NCBI GenBank assembly: GCA_037349315.1
Contig: JBAIAC010000021.1
Span: 6,310,325 to 6,374,324 of the forward strand
Reading direction: 5' to 3'
Source of the DNA: Chelydra serpentina
Lineage: Eukaryota; Chordata; Testudines; Chelydridae
DNA length: 64,000 nucleotides
Positions 9,623 through 20,548 of the stretch are shown here, piece by piece. The notes below the pieces were generated by a model that saw only the letters and a program-made list of their open reading frames with translations, did no database searches and was not told the DNA's origin. How positions within the stretch are numbered: position 1 is the first letter of the stretch; the number at the start of each line of letters is the position of its first letter. The position numbers and the translations under genes are program-made.

Positions 9623-10711
9623 TGTGACGGGTTGGGGCCACAGAGACCTGCTTGGTGCTGCCACCTGGTGTGCCAAGGCTGCTTCTGCCCCTGCTTCCAG
9701 GCCTTTTCCAGCTTGGGACTCCCGAATCCTGTCTGTTTTGAGCCAGATTCCACTGATCTGCTGCAAACACAGACCCAGGTCCGCTCACCACTGTAAGGCC
9801 CCTGGAAGCGCTCTTGCCTTTGACACCCAGCTGCTCAACTCCAAGGAGACTCAAACCCTTAATAAATCCGTTTTACCCTGTATAAAGCTTATACAGGGTA
9901 AACTCATAAATAGTTCGCTTTCTATTACAAAGATAGAAAGATATGCACAGCTGTTTGCGTTCCCCCAGGTAACAACTCAACTCCAGGAAACTTAATAAGT
10001 AAAAAGTGATTTTAATAAGTACAGAAGGATTTAAGTGAGTTCAATTAGTGACAGACAGAATAAAGTGACTTACCGAATAAAATAAAAGAGAACACGCAGT
10101 TCTATGTCTAATCACCCTGTGTACAGATAAACCCCTCACTAGGTCCAGTAAACAGGCTATCTTCCTTCTAGCCTGGGCCCAGCAATCACTCACCCCCCTA
10201 ATGTCTTTGTCCTTTGTTCAGTCTCTTTCAGGTCTCCTTGGGGGGTGGAGAGCTTCTTCCTTTAGCCAGCTGAAGACCAAAATGGAGGGGTTTCCTCGGG
10301 GTTTAAATAGATTTTCTCCTCTGGGTGGACACCCCTCCCTCTCCCTGTGTAGCATCCAGTTACCAAATGGAGTTGGGGTCACATGGACCAGTCACATGCA
10401 CAACTCAGTTCCAGACCAGCCACATTCCTGGCAAAGTTTAGATGTGGATTGGTGACTGCAAGTTCTATTGTCTGTTAAGTGCTTCTTGATTGGGCACTTA
10501 ACCTGCACATTCCTTTCTCAAGAAATACAACCGATATTCATAACTTCAACTACAACAATGATACATGCATACAAACAGGAGGAATAAATTCAGTAGGTCA
10601 TAACTTTCACAGAGATATGTTACATGGCACATGTAGCATAAAACATATTCTAGTTACATATATACATTTATAAGCATCTCCCCATAAAGTTTTATGGGGA
10701 ACACCGTCACA
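9623..10711. mobile_element. LTR-like element with TGTGACGG...CCGTCACA ends
   Basis: The 1,089-bp unit begins TGTGACGG and ends CCGTCACA, an 8-bp perfect terminal inversion inside the TG...CA ends usual for LTRs. It contains AATAAA-like and TATAAA-like strings and three perfect hairpins (9872-9902, 9918-9940, 10680-10699). No internal coding region accompanies it, so a solo LTR is the simplest reading. A clean target duplication was not seen, and a non-autonomous DNA transposon is an alternative. Confidence 0.55.
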
Positions 10712-10965
10712 CCCCCAACGCAGATGAATCGGCCAGGCAGCTGCTGAGCCTGGAGCTCAGTGCAGTGCTGGGGGTTTCTCCTTTCACTCCGGCTGGGGAG
10801 TGTGGGGATCCCAGGGACATTTCTAGAAGACAACAGAAAGCTCAAGTTCAGATTACATCTTTATTTACAAATTTTTATAATGTGATATAATCCTTCAATC
10901 CTAGTGTCACCATCGATAACATGGCTTGTTCTGCCTGGTAGTTTACCAGTCTGGACCTTAGAATC

Positions 10966-11313
10966 ATAGAATCTCAGGGTTGGAAGAGACCTCGGGAGGT
11001 CACCTAGTCCAACCCCCTGCTCAAAGCAGGACCAACACCAGCTAAATCATCCCAGCCAGGGCTCTGTCAAGCCGGGCCCTAAAAACCATTAAGGAAGGAG
11101 ATTTCACCACCTCCCTAGGTAACCCATTCCAGTGCTTCACCACCCTCCTAGTGACATAGTGTTTCCTAATATCCAACCCAGACCTCCCCCCCGCCCTGCA
11201 ACTTGAGAACATTGCTCCTCGTTCTGTCATCTGCCACCACTGAGAACAGCTGAGCTCCATCCTCTTTGAAACCTGCTTTCAGGTAGTTGAAGGCTGCTAT
11301 CAAATCCCCCAAA
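10966..11313 (-). mobile_element. CR1 LINE 3' fragment
   Basis: From the terminal ATAGAATCTCAGGGTTGGAAG through the region encoding WNGLPREVV, this matches the last 340 bases of the CR1 copies at 15691 and 49530. It is heavily 5'-truncated, as most CR1 copies are, and the reading frame is broken. Confidence 0.9.
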
Positions 11314-11318
11314 ACTGG

Positions 11319-11398
11319 TGCTCCTGATGAGGCTTGAACTCACAACCTCAGTATCACTTCATGCAGCACTGCTTGCTAACCCATTGCACCACTGGAGC
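11319..11398 (-). pseudogene. tRNA-Ile(TAT)-type pseudogene
   Basis: The minus strand matches the intron-containing Ile(TAT) tRNA: GCTCCAG, GGTGCAATGGGTTAGC, TGAGGTTGTGAGTTCAAGCC and CAGGAGCA. The acceptor has one mismatch. The anticodon TAT and most of the intron are missing; only 13 bases separate the two anticodon-stem strands. It directly abuts the CR1 fragment at 10966-11313. Confidence 0.65.
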
Positions 11399-12062
11399 CC
11401 ACATTGACTAAACCTTAACCAACAATTTTGGACCTTGACACAAAACAGTGGCTCCCCCTAAGAATGGGGTTGTGTTACCTTCCTTATGTCCTGGTGCCCT
11501 CTTGTGGCCATTTCCTTTCCCTGCTTTCTCTGAAAAGCTTTGGGATTTTGTTTAGAAACATTATTTCCTTGGGAGAGACCCAGGATTGGGGGCTGCCTGC
11601 GTCTACCAAGCACCCACTAGCTTAGAAGGTGAACAACAAACACCCTTAAAACGAGGCAGCCGTCAAAAAAATCATCTTCCTTCTTCGCTTGAGTGACAGC
11701 CTGAATCGTTCCTTGTCCGGGCAGAGCCCAAGGACTGGAATCAGCAGCAGCAACAAACCCTTCTGCACGTAGCAGGAACCAACCCAAACTGCGTTAAAAG
11801 GAGCGGTCTCCTTCCTTCGGGGGTAACGTTTGCCATTAGGGTCATTGATTTTCCTTTCCCTTCTCTGAGGGCAGAGATGGGGTTGAAGCCACCTCAGGCT
11901 GGGATGTGGAGGCCAGGTCCCCATCTGTCAGTCACTCTGGGGACCTGTCTCTGCTCAGAGCTGACAGGCTGCCTCCAGCCTCTCCAGCCAGCTCCTGAGC
12001 GCTGTGGGGGTGAGTCATCTGTCAAGCATAAGTGGCACACAGGAGAGGCACTTCTGCCTGAT

Positions 12063-12134
12063 GCATTGGTGGTATAGTGGCGAGCATAGCTGCCATCCTA
12101 GCAGTTGACCTGGGTTTGATTCCCAGACAATGCA
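12063..12134 (+). pseudogene. tRNA-Gly(TCC)-like with altered anticodon loop
   Basis: It matches Gly(TCC): GCATTGG, GGTATAGTGGCGAGCATAGC, GCAGTTGACCTGGG and CAATGCA. The loop is CATCCTA: TCC is kept, but U33 is A and position 37 is T. The acceptor has one mismatch and the T loop begins TTT. The loop changes make decoding unlikely. Confidence 0.65.
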
Positions 12135-12356
12135 GCGATTTAATGTTTTCCTGGCTGGGAATTGGTTTAATTTCAGGCACATTGTACCAGTTTCTTAATG
12201 CAATGGGAGAATTAATGTCCCAAATCCCAGCAGGTCGTTAAACACCCAGTGGAGGAAGAAAGGGGCGGGACTATATAGTGAGCTGTTGGAGTCACCCTCA
12301 TGTTACAATGTTTGATTTACTTTTTAAAAAAATTCTTGTACTTCCCTCTCCCTGTT

Positions 12357-12415
12357 AGACTCAGAGCCTTTAAGGTCAGAAGGGACCAGCGTGATCATCT
12401 AATCGAGCTCCTGCA
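12357..12415 (-). mobile_element. Short CR1-like 3' fragment
   Basis: CCTTTAAGGTCAGAAGGGAC and GATCATCTAATCGAGCTCCT resemble the 3' end of another CR1 subfamily read on the minus strand. It is too short for finer placement. Confidence 0.55.
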
Positions 12416-13041
12416 CCTTGCCTCGCTCCAGCTCTGCACTTGTCCCTGGCCCCTGCCTCGCTCCAGCTGGGGACCAACCCTTCTCCCCTCCCCCTCCCCC
12501 CCCCCCCCAACATCATGCCCGGCTGTCAGCGAGGATAAAAATCAATGACTTTTTTTTAAAAAAATCCAAAAAATGAACTTTTTTAATTTAAATCGTATTT
12601 TTGAGGGGAAAAACTGTGTAAAGATCGTTTTAATTAAGATATGTTATATCTCATCATGGAACAGGGATTATAAATTCTGATTCTATAGTATGAGACAATA
12701 TATTCATGTAATGTTTAAGAAAAGTTTTGTAAATGAGTTCTAATAGTTCATGATTGAGGGAACCAATCTTATGGGGTTCCATAGGCTTCTGTATAGATTA
12801 TTTAGGTTAATCTTTCTATCTACCCAAAGGGACTCAGACCTTAGTCTAGAAGATACCATCAGAGATGCTTAGTTTTGCAGTTCTCAAACTGTGGATTTCT
12901 GTCTCCAGAGGTAACATGTTTGTTAACAGCAAAAATGTTTTAAATAAATAAATAATATAGAGAGGTGAGAAATAACAGACCTCAACTCTCCCACGCTCCT
13001 GGTAATCCACCTCCATGAGGGGATTAGCTCTGAGTGCTCAG
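12416..13041. other. Gene-free AT-rich stretch
   Basis: A C run near 12490-12508 is followed by an A/T-rich stretch with T8 and A7 runs (12545-12640). No gene or named element was recognised. Confidence 0.4.
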
Positions 13042-13162
13042 ATCCTGTCCACACTAGTGCTTTAAGGCAGTCAGACTTGCTGCACTCAGGGGGGTGATTT
13101 TTCACCCCCCTGAGCCAGCAAGTTAGAGCGCTAAAAAATGTAAGTGTAGCCAAGGCCTTTGT
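13042..13162. mobile_element. Short MITE with perfect G-run hairpin
   Basis: It is bounded by CCACACTAGTGCTTTAA and TAAGTGTAGCCAAGG, related to the ends of the element at 5021-5303. Its centre (13085-13114) is a perfect 13-bp stem, CTCAGGGGGGTGA against its complement, closed by TTTT. Confidence 0.6.
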
Positions 13163-13649
13163 CCTCCAGATGTGTTGCCAGGTGTGGAGATGTGGGGGAG
13201 ACAGGCCAAGTCATGATGTCTCTTTCCCTCTTTCACAGTTTTTTCCAACTTCCTAGAAAGCTCCTGTGGCATCATGTGAGTCAAGCAGTGTCCATTGTCT
13301 CTGTGCTATCTTGGAGAAGTCTGCATTGTACACGGTTCCTGGGATAGCCCTGGGGAGTGTGGATCCCTTTGATGGGCCAGCAGCGAGTCTGGCTCCTCCA
13401 CTGTCGCACCTGGAAGGCTGGTTGTGGGCATTTCCCAACCTCATAACAATTTCAGTAACACACACAGAGCAAAACATCATCACTCCCCAGACAAGGCGAG
13501 CACACCCCATCCAACAAGATATTAATGTGCAACAGGTCAAGACTTTTAAAACAACACCTCACAAGGCAGAGTTTGTACAAACCATCTCATCATTCTAGGA
13601 CAGTGGTGAATATGGGGCTTCCAGGGTGCTGCTTTGAGCACAGGGTGCC

Positions 13650-14110
13650 ACACTTGGGCTGAGATTGCAATGGAGATGGACCCGTAGAGTCCATCTCTCC
13701 CAGGATAAAGATTGCAGCAGGGCTGACCTGGGTCACCTCACGTGGGCTCCTGGAGCTAAAGCTGTGGGGCTAAAACCTGTGTGTGGTGCAGATATTTGGG
13801 TTCACACTGAAGCCTGGGTTCGGAAACCCTCCCCCCTCGTGGGGTCTCAGAGGTTGAGCTCCAGCCCATGTGTCTGCACTGTCATTTTATAGCCCTGCAG
13901 CCCAAGCCCCAGAAGCCTGAGTCAGCTGAGAGACAGGTGCCCTGGGTGTGTTAATCGCAGTGTAGACATAATGTTCGGTGACGTCTACAGAGCAATGACG
14001 CGCCCACGGCTGGCCCAGATTACATTAACCAGGTCACATGCAGCTTGGGCTGTAACGCTGCAGTGTACGTGTCTCAGCTCAGGCTCAGTTCCTGCTCTAG
14101 GAGCCCAGAA
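13650..14110. other. Probable MITE-derived, gene-free stretch
   Basis: Runs such as CACTTGGGCTGAGATTGCAA near 13650 and TTAATCGCAGTGTAGACAT near 13955 look like the opposite ends of one short DNA element. No coding sequence is seen. Its assignment is uncertain. Confidence 0.35.
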
Positions 14111-14570
14111 GGTTGGGCGGGAGTTTAGCAAACAAAAATGATAAAACTGCAGTGAAGTATTACCCTGGACTCACTGGCAGTTCCCCATTGGTCTGTCTGC
14201 TTTGGGGCAGGGACCATAACACGTCCTGCTGCATTCGTTATTTCAAAGGGTGGTTTAGGATTTTCAGTCTCAGACACGGTGCACAAAGCAGGACTCCACC
14301 CTCGGCATAAACTAAATGAGCCGCCCACAGATTCAGGCATCGACAGTCAGACCTGCCCCTGTCCCAGAGGGAGGGGTCGTCTGGGAGGGGACTGGACCAC
14401 TGACCTATCAGCTCTTAACACCCAAACTTTCAATAACTCTGTTATCAGTGCCTGGGAGTGTAATTTAAACCATAAGAAAAATCGCACTGGGCTAGAACAA
14501 AGGTCCATCTAGCTCTGTATTTTGTCTTCTGAGAGTAGCCAATACCAGGTGCCCCAAAAGCCACTCACCA

Positions 14571-14645
14571 AGGCACCACCGTGAGTTGAACCCAGGATCT
14601 CCTGTTTTACAAGACAGGTGCTTCAGCCAGCTAAGCCATGGTGCC
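14571..14645 (-). pseudogene. tRNA-Thr(TGT)-like, enlarged anticodon loop
   Basis: The acceptor is perfect (GGCACCA with TGGTGCC, then T). The anticodon arm CCTGT...ACAGG encloses eight bases (CTTGTAAA) instead of seven, and the T stem has one mismatch. The block around it (14147-14790) parallels 1309-1930. Confidence 0.65.
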
Positions 14646-15185
14646 TGCCTTTGGCAAAGGCCTCATGTCTGCCCACACCTGATTCTCTGCCAAACCCCAG
14701 CGGGGCCTGACAAGCGCTGCTTGTGTTTGGATCCTGTAAAGCAGAGGAGCAGGTGACGTTTTGCTCCCAAGCTGTGCGTGTGATTCTTTGCACACGTTTA
14801 CGCTACAACATTAGGTGGGTGTCACTACAATACTGAGGAGTGTAAAAAATTTATTCCCCCCGAGCAATGCAGTTAGATCAGCCTGACCCCGGTGTAGAAG
14901 TTAGTGAAGACCCAGAGAATAGGTGGCCCGTGACTCTTGCATTTGGGGAGGGTGGGCGTGAGCACTAGAAGCTCTGTAGAAATGGGGGGGAGCATCACTC
15001 ATTCTCCTTCCTCTGAGGCCCCACCTGTGCTCCACCCTCGCTCCCAGGATCCACTAACCCCCTGGCAAAGCTCAGTGCCCCAGAGAAAACCTGCCCCCTG
15101 CTCTTGCAATCACTGATGTGCTGGGGATATGACGGAGAAAGGGACTGTCTGAATTGTCGAGGTGTGAAATGGAAAGATTCTGCAG

Positions 15186-15528
15186 CAGTGGTCCCCAACC
15201 TTTCTGTGGCCAAGAGCACATTCACCCTTCAGAAGAGTGTGGCGGGCAGCGACGCTTCTCGGCAGCATTTCAGTGGTGACGCTTCTTCAGTGGCCGCACT
15301 CCTCGGCGGCATTTCAGTGGTAGCTTCGCCGCCGGAAAGCGGTCCACGGCGGCATTTCGCGGGTAGTTTCTCTGTTGGAAAGTGCTCCTCAGTGGCATTT
15401 TGGTGGTGGGTTCTCCAGCGGATGCGCTGCTCTCCTCTTCATTCCTTGGCACCCGCCCTGACGGCGGGCGCACATAGATGCCTCGGTGGGCACCATGGCG
15501 CCCACAGGCAGTGCTTTGGGGACCACTG
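15186..15528. mobile_element. Non-autonomous hAT transposon
   Basis: The ends are CAGTGGTCCCCAACC and GCTTTGGGGACCACTG, inverted repeats of hAT type. They are flanked by TTCTGCAG and TTCTACAG, an 8-bp target duplication with one difference. The interior holds three diverged tandem units around GGCGGCATTTC. No transposase is present. Confidence 0.85.
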
Positions 15529-15773
15529 TTCTACAGCAACATCATTAAGCACAAACACACTCTCATCATGCTCCAGCCAGCAGGAAAATGAGCAGAAATT
15601 CTTGCTGTTCAGCCATGGACACACTTACACAATGGCACGGCAGAGAGTGTGTTGTGGAAGCTGATCTGAGGAAACAATTGGAAATGATCATAAAATCATA
15701 GAATCTCAGGGTTGGAAGGGAGCTCAGGAGGTCATCTAGTCCAACCCCCTGCTCAAAGCAGGACCAACCCCAA

Positions 15774-17276
15774 CTAGATCATCCCAGCCAGGGCTTTGTC
15801 AAGCCTGACCTTAAAAACCTCTAAGGAAGGAGATTCCACCACCTCCCTAGGTAACCCATTCCAGTGCTTCACCACCCTACTAGTGAAAAAGTTTTTCCTA
15901 ATATCCAACCTAAACCTCCCCCTCTGCAACTTGAGACCATTACTCCTTGTTCTGTCATCTTCTACCACTGAGAACAGTCTAGATCCATCCTCTTTGGAAC
16001 CCCCTTTTAGGTAGTTGAAAGCAGCTATCAAATCCCCCCTCACTCTTCTCTTCTGCAGGCTAAACAATCCCAGTTCCCCCAGCCTCTCCTCATAAGTCAT
16101 GTGCTCCAGCCCCCTAATCATTTTTGTTGCTCTCCGTTGGACTCTTTCCAATTTATCCACATCCTTCTTGTAGTGTGGGGCCCAAAACTGGACACAGTAC
16201 TCCAAATGAGGCCTCACCAGTGCCGAATAGAGGGGAATAATCACGTCCCTCGATCTGCTGGAAATGCCCCTACTTATACAGCCCAAAATGCCGTTAGCCT
16301 TCTTGGCAACAAGGGCACACTGTTGACTCATATTCAGCTTTTCGTCCACTGTAACCCCTAGGTCCTTTTCTGCAGAACTGCTGCCCAGCCATTCGGTCCC
16401 TAGTCTGTAGCAGTGCATGGGATTCTTCCGTCCTAAGTGCAGGACTCTGCACTTGTCCTTGTTGAACCTCATCAGATTTCTTTTGGCCCAATCCTCTAAT
16501 TTGTCTAGGTCCCTCTGTATCCTATCCCTACCCTCCAGCGTATCAACCACTCCTCCCAGTTTAGTGTCATCTGCAAACTTGCTAAGGGTGCAGTCCACAC
16601 CATCCTCCAGGTCGTTGATGAAGATATTGAACAAAACCGGCCCCAGCACCGACCCTTGGGGCACTCCACTTGATACCGGCTGCCAACTAGACATGGAGCC
16701 ATTGATCACTACCTGTTGAGCGCGACCATCCAGCCAGTTTTCTATCCACCTTACCGTCCATTCATCCAGCCCATACTTCTTTAACTTGCTGGCAAGAACA
16801 CTGTGGGAGACTGTATCAAAAGCTTGGCTAAAGTCAAGAAATAGCACATCCACTGCTTTCCCCTCCTCCACAGATCCAGTTATCTCATCATAGAAGGCAA
16901 TTAGGTTAGTCAGGCATGACTTGCCCTTGGTGAATCCATGCTGACTGTTCCTGATCACTTTCCCCTCCTTTAAGTGGTTCAGAATTGATTCCTTGAGGAC
17001 CTGTTCCATGATTTTTCCAGGGACTGAGGCGAGACTGACTAGCCTGTAGTTCCCCGGATCTTCCTTCTTCCCTTTTTTAAAGATGGGCACTACATTAGCT
17101 TTTTTCCAGTCATCCGGGACCTCCCCCGATTGCCATGATTTGTCAAAGATAACGGCCAATGGCTCTGCAATCACATCGGCCAACTCCTTTAGCACCCTCG
17201 GATGCAGTGCATCCGGCCCCATGGACTTGTGTTCGTCCAGCTTTTCTAAATAGTCCCGAACTACTTCTTTCTCCAC
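15774..17276 (-). CDS. CR1 ORF2 reverse transcriptase portion
   Basis: This 500-codon frame covers the RT and C-terminal part of CR1 ORF2. The sequence shows [12 protein letters not shown], then the RT motif with SQAFDTVSH (first catalytic Asp), [10 protein letters not shown], and the FADDTKL box with the paired catalytic aspartates. The C-terminus ends in the CR1 signature WNGLPREVV...LAGMI. RT makes cDNA at the nick for target-primed integration. The frame itself is uninterrupted, but it is out of frame with the endonuclease upstream, so the first methionine is only where this fragment opens. Confidence 0.9.
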   Translation of the reverse strand: MEKEVVRDYLEKLDEHKSMGPDALHPRVLKELADVIAEPLAVIFDKSWQSGEVPDDWKKANVVPIFKKGKKEDPGNYRLVSLASVPGKIMEQVLKESILNHLKEGKVIRNSQHGFTKGKSCLTNLIAFYDEITGSVEEGKAVDVLFLDFSQAFDTVSHSVLASKLKKYGLDEWTVRWIENWLDGRAQQVVINGSMSSWQPVSSGVPQGSVLGPVLFNIFINDLEDGVDCTLSKFADDTKLGGVVDTLEGRDRIQRDLDKLEDWAKRNLMRFNKDKCRVLHLGRKNPMHCYRLGTEWLGSSSAEKDLGVTVDEKLNMSQQCALVAKKANGILGCISRGISSRSRDVIIPLYSALVRPHLEYCVQFWAPHYKKDVDKLERVQRRATKMIRGLEHMTYEERLGELGLFSLQKRRVRGDLIAAFNYLKGGSKEDGSRLFSVVEDDRTRSNGLKLQRGRFRLDIRKNFFTSRVVKHWNGLPREVVESPSLEVFKVRLDKALAGMI

Positions 17277-18220
17277 AGAGGGCTGGTCACCTCCTCCCCA
17301 TACCGTGCTGCAGAGCTCACCTGGGAGCTCACCTTGTCTGTGAAGACAGAGGCAAAAGAAGCATTGAGTACACTAGCTTTCTCCACATCCTCTGTCACTA
17401 GGTTCCCTCCCTCATTCAGCAAGGGGCCCACACTTTCCTTGACTTTCTTCTTGTTGCTCACATACCTGAAGAAACCCTTCTTGTTACTCCTAACATCTCC
17501 GGCTAGCTGCAACTCCAAGTGTGATTTGGCCTTCCTAATTTCACTCCGGCATGCCTGAACAATATTTTTATACTCCTCCCTAGTCATTTGTCCAATCTTC
17601 CACTTCTTGTAAGCTGCTTTTTTGTGTTTAAGATGAGCAAGGATTTCACTGTTAAGCCAAGCTGGTCGCCTGCCATATTTACTTTTCTTTCTACACATCG
17701 GGATGGTTTGTTCCTGCAACCTCAATAAGGTTTCTTGAAAATACAGCCAGCTTTCCTCGACTCCTTTCCCCCTCATGTTATTCTCCCAGGGGACCTTGCC
17801 CATCAGTTCCCTGAGGGAGTCAAAGTCTGCTTTTCTGAAGTCCAGGCTCTGTATTCTACTGCTCTCCTTTCTTCCTTGTGTCAGGATCCTGAACTCGACC
17901 ATCTCATGGTCACTGCCTCCCAGGTTCCCATCCACTATTGCTTCCTCTACTATTTCTTCCCTGTTTGTGAGCAGCAGGTCAAGAAGAGCTTTTCCCCTAG
18001 TTGGTTCCTCCAGCACTTGCACCAGGAAATTGTCCCCTACACTTTCCAAAAACTTCCTGGATTGTCTGTGGACCGCTGTATTGCTCTCCCAGCAGATATC
18101 AGGGTGATTAAAGTCACCCATGAGAACCAGGGCCTGTGATCTAGTAACTTCTGTTAGTTGCTGGAAGAAAGCCTCGTCCACCTCATCCCCCTGGTCTGGT
18201 GGTCTGTAGCAGACTCCCAC
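17261..18220 (-). pseudogene. CR1 ORF2 endonuclease, C-terminal part and linker
   Basis: This frame holds VCYRPPDQ, the catalytic GDFNHPDI block and GGSDHEM near the end of the APE-like nuclease, followed by the linker to RT. It overlaps the N-terminal endonuclease frame (18154-18618) and the RT frame (15774-17276) at its ends, which places a frameshift at each junction, near 18200 and near 17290. Confidence 0.85.
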
Positions 18221-18618
18221 CGGACATTACCCTTGTTGCTCACACTTCTTAATTTAATCCAGAGACTCTCAGGTTTTTCTGCAGTTTCATACAGGAGCTC
18301 TGAGCAGTCATACTGCTCTCTTACATACAACGCAACTCCCCCACCTTTTCTGCCCTGCCTATCCTTCCTGAACAGTTTATATCCATCCATGACAGTACTC
18401 CAATCGTGTGAGTTATCCCACCAAGTCTCTGTTATTCCAATTACATCATCATTCCTTGACTGTGCCAGGACTTCCAGTTCTCCCTGCTTGTTCCCCAGGC
18501 TTCTTGCATTTGTGTATAGGCATTTAAGATAACTCACTGATGGTCCTGCTGTCCCAGTATGGGGCAGGAGCCCTCCCCTCTTGCACTCACCTACTTGTGC
18601 TTCCTCCCGGTATCCCAC
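18154..18618 (-). pseudogene. CR1 ORF2 endonuclease, N-terminal part
   Basis: The fragment includes YTNARSLGNKQGEL and ITETWW, the first catalytic blocks of the APE-like endonuclease, plus a KGGGVALYV strand. It runs out of frame just before VCYRPP. The reading here is typical of CR1 and L2-like LINEs. Confidence 0.85.
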
Positions 18619-18662
18619 TTCCCCACTTACCTCGGGGCTTTGGTCTCCTTCCCCCGGTGAAC

Positions 18663-18962
18663 CTAGTTTAAAGCCCTCCTCACTAGGTTGGCCAGCCTGC
18701 TTCCAAAGATGCTCTTCCCTCTCTTCATCAGGTGGAGCCCATCTCTGCCTAGCACTCCTTCTTCTTGGAACACCATCCCATGGTCAAAGAATCCAAACCC
18801 TTCTCTCCGACACCATCTGCGTAGCCATTCATTGACTTCCACGATTCGACGGTCTCTACCCCGGCCTTTTCCTGCCACAGGGAGAATGGACGAGAACACC
18901 ACTTGCGCCTCAAACGCCTTTATCCTTCGTCCCAGAGCCACGTAGTCTGCAGTAATATGCTC
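18663..18962 (-). pseudogene. CR1 ORF1 esterase-like tail (5'-truncated)
   Basis: The residues include VVFSSILPV, VNEWLRRWC and GRDGLHL, a pattern consistent with the C-terminal Asp-x-x-His block of the SGNH-type esterase found in ORF1 of CR1/L2 LINEs. The frame stays open upstream of the first methionine to about 18962, where the element is truncated. It has no start codon of its own and is probably not expressed. Confidence 0.65.
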
Positions 18963-19019
18963 AAATGATCACTCATTGAGAACGGAACTAGAGTGTGGTG
19001 AGAAAACTACACAATGCAA

Positions 19020-19101
19020 GTAGTTGTGGCCGAGTGGTTAAGGCGATGGACTAGAAATCCATGGGGATTTCCCTGCACAGGTTCAAATCCTGTCAACTAC
19101 G
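19020..19101 (+). tRNA. tRNA-Ser-AGA: tRNA-Ser(AGA)
   Basis: This is an 82-nt class II tRNA: GTAGTTG pairs perfectly with CAACTAC, the A box is TGGCCGAGTGG, the anticodon arm is TGGA-CTAGAAA-TCCA (AGA), the long variable arm is GGGGATTTCCCT and the B box is GGTTCAAATCC; the discriminator is G. All stems pair. It lies just beyond the CR1 at 15691-18962. Its 3' flank has only TTT, with no TTTT for about 115 bases, which is unusual for a Pol III gene. Confidence 0.93.
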
Positions 19102-19177
19102 GAGGATCTTGTGGTTCTTTAGTTTCAGAGCCTGAGCATCCTTGGTGTCAAGGGGAGCTAGGTCTTGTCTCACTCTC

Positions 19178-19725
19178 AGGCTATGTCCACACTACAGAGT
19201 TATGCTGCTTTAGCTGAAGGGTTTTAATTAAACACTCTGCTCCTTGTGTCACCAGAGCACATCCACTCTAGCAGCTCTTGCATCGCTCCAAAGAGCAGTG
19301 CACTGTGGGTAGCTATCGCACTGTGAAACTGGTGGCAGGGTGCTTTGGGAGGGGTTTGCAATGGCTCATGGGTGGGTACAGCATCACATGATGCAGGTTT
19401 CTCTATCCCATTGTTCCATGGGCTAGATTGCCATTACTAGATTGCCAGCTGCTTCTCAACTGAAGTGTGTGTGGCAGGGCAGAGAGTGTGTGACAGAGTT
19501 TGTGTGTGTTGGGGAAGAGAGAGTGTGTCGCACGCTGTCTCTACGCTCAGACAGCTGCTGGAAGCAACCAGTCCTGAGGCAGGGGGAGGGGAACAGCCCC
19601 GACATCAGCCCCCGCTTTCCTCACTGGCTCAGCACAGCACAGCACAGCAGTGTCTCTCTCTCACTCCCACACACACAGACACGCTGCTGCCTGCCTGGCT
19701 CTGTGTCAGGGGATGGAACAGGGGG
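19178..19725. repeat. Interspersed repeat, inverted copy at 50560-50970
   Basis: It begins GGCTATGTCCACACTACAGA and contains GGGAGGGGTTTGCAATGGCT, CATCACATGATGCAGGTTTC and a GT-rich section. The stretch from about 19290 matches 50560-50970 in the opposite orientation. It is probably a DNA-transposon-derived repeat. Confidence 0.65.
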
Positions 19726-20245
19726 GTTTGAGGGCCGTGGCCCCACCACTTTTTACCAGCCATAAGGATGAAGGCTGGATGGGGGGATAAGGCAGAGTCT
19801 TGGGGGGAAGAGGCGTTCTGTGGGTGTGGCCCCAGGGGGAGGGGAGGGGCAGGGTCTCAGGGAGACGGGGAGGTGTAGGGTTGGGGCCTCAGGGAGAAGG
19901 GGTGGCGTGAGTGCAGGTCATTGGTGTAAAGGGGTGTCATGGGGGCAGTACAGTTCTGATGCCAGTGGCCCCCCCACTGTAAGGAGCTTCCGCCCCCCAG
20001 CTCCGTGGTCGCCGTGTGGGGGAGCAGCATCCCATGGCAGTGATTTGCTCCTTGCTGCCGGAGCAGAGCAGCAGGCTCAGCCGTCAGAACTTCCCGGAGC
20101 CATGAAAGGGGAGGGGCCCAGCCTCTGGAGCAGTTCACGGCGGGCATTGTGGGATACTGGGGGAGGCCAGTTCTGGTGATATAATGACCAGCAGCGTCTA
20201 CACAGACACTTTGTCACTCTCAGTTTGCTGCAAAAAGCTCTAGGC

Positions 20246-20548
20246 CAGGGATCTCAAACTCAAATCACCCCGAGGGCCACATGAGAACTAGTAAATTGGC
20301 CTGAGGGCCGCATCACTGAAACCTTTTCATACAATGATACAAAAGTATAGTCAAAAATGAAAAAAATGAAGAGTAATATAGTATTCTATTAAAAGTCAAT
20401 GTATTAACTTTTTAAAACTATAATGCAACGAGGAGTTTTAATAAAATATAAACACTCAGTAATGTTTGGAGCTTGGCTGCCAGTGGAGTCGGCGCCTATG
20501 GCGGGCCGCAAGAAATAACTTCCACGGGCCGCGTGTTTCAAACCCCTG
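20246..20548. mobile_element. Non-autonomous hAT element nested in an older MITE
   Basis: The 303-bp element starts CAGGGATCTCAAACTC and ends GTTTCAAACCCCTG, flanked by the exact 8-bp duplication CTCTAGGC (20238-20245 and 20549-20556). Removing it would rejoin the two halves of the MITE-like block that is whole at 1945-2170. No transposase frame is present; the internal A/T-rich section has no long open frame. Confidence 0.9.

Larger units (their letters stand above)
15691..18962 (-). mobile_element. CR1 LINE, near-complete ORF2, 5'-truncated
   Basis: On the minus strand the order is ORF1 esterase tail, apurinic-type endonuclease, reverse transcriptase, and a short 3' end with ATTCTATG and ATTTTATG 8-mers. 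The endonuclease-RT polypeptide is split into three frames. AAATGATCA occurs right outside both ends (15682-15690 and 18963-18971), which looks like a 9-bp target-site duplication. The copy is well preserved, hence fairly young, but cannot encode ORF2 as one protein. Confidence 0.93.
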
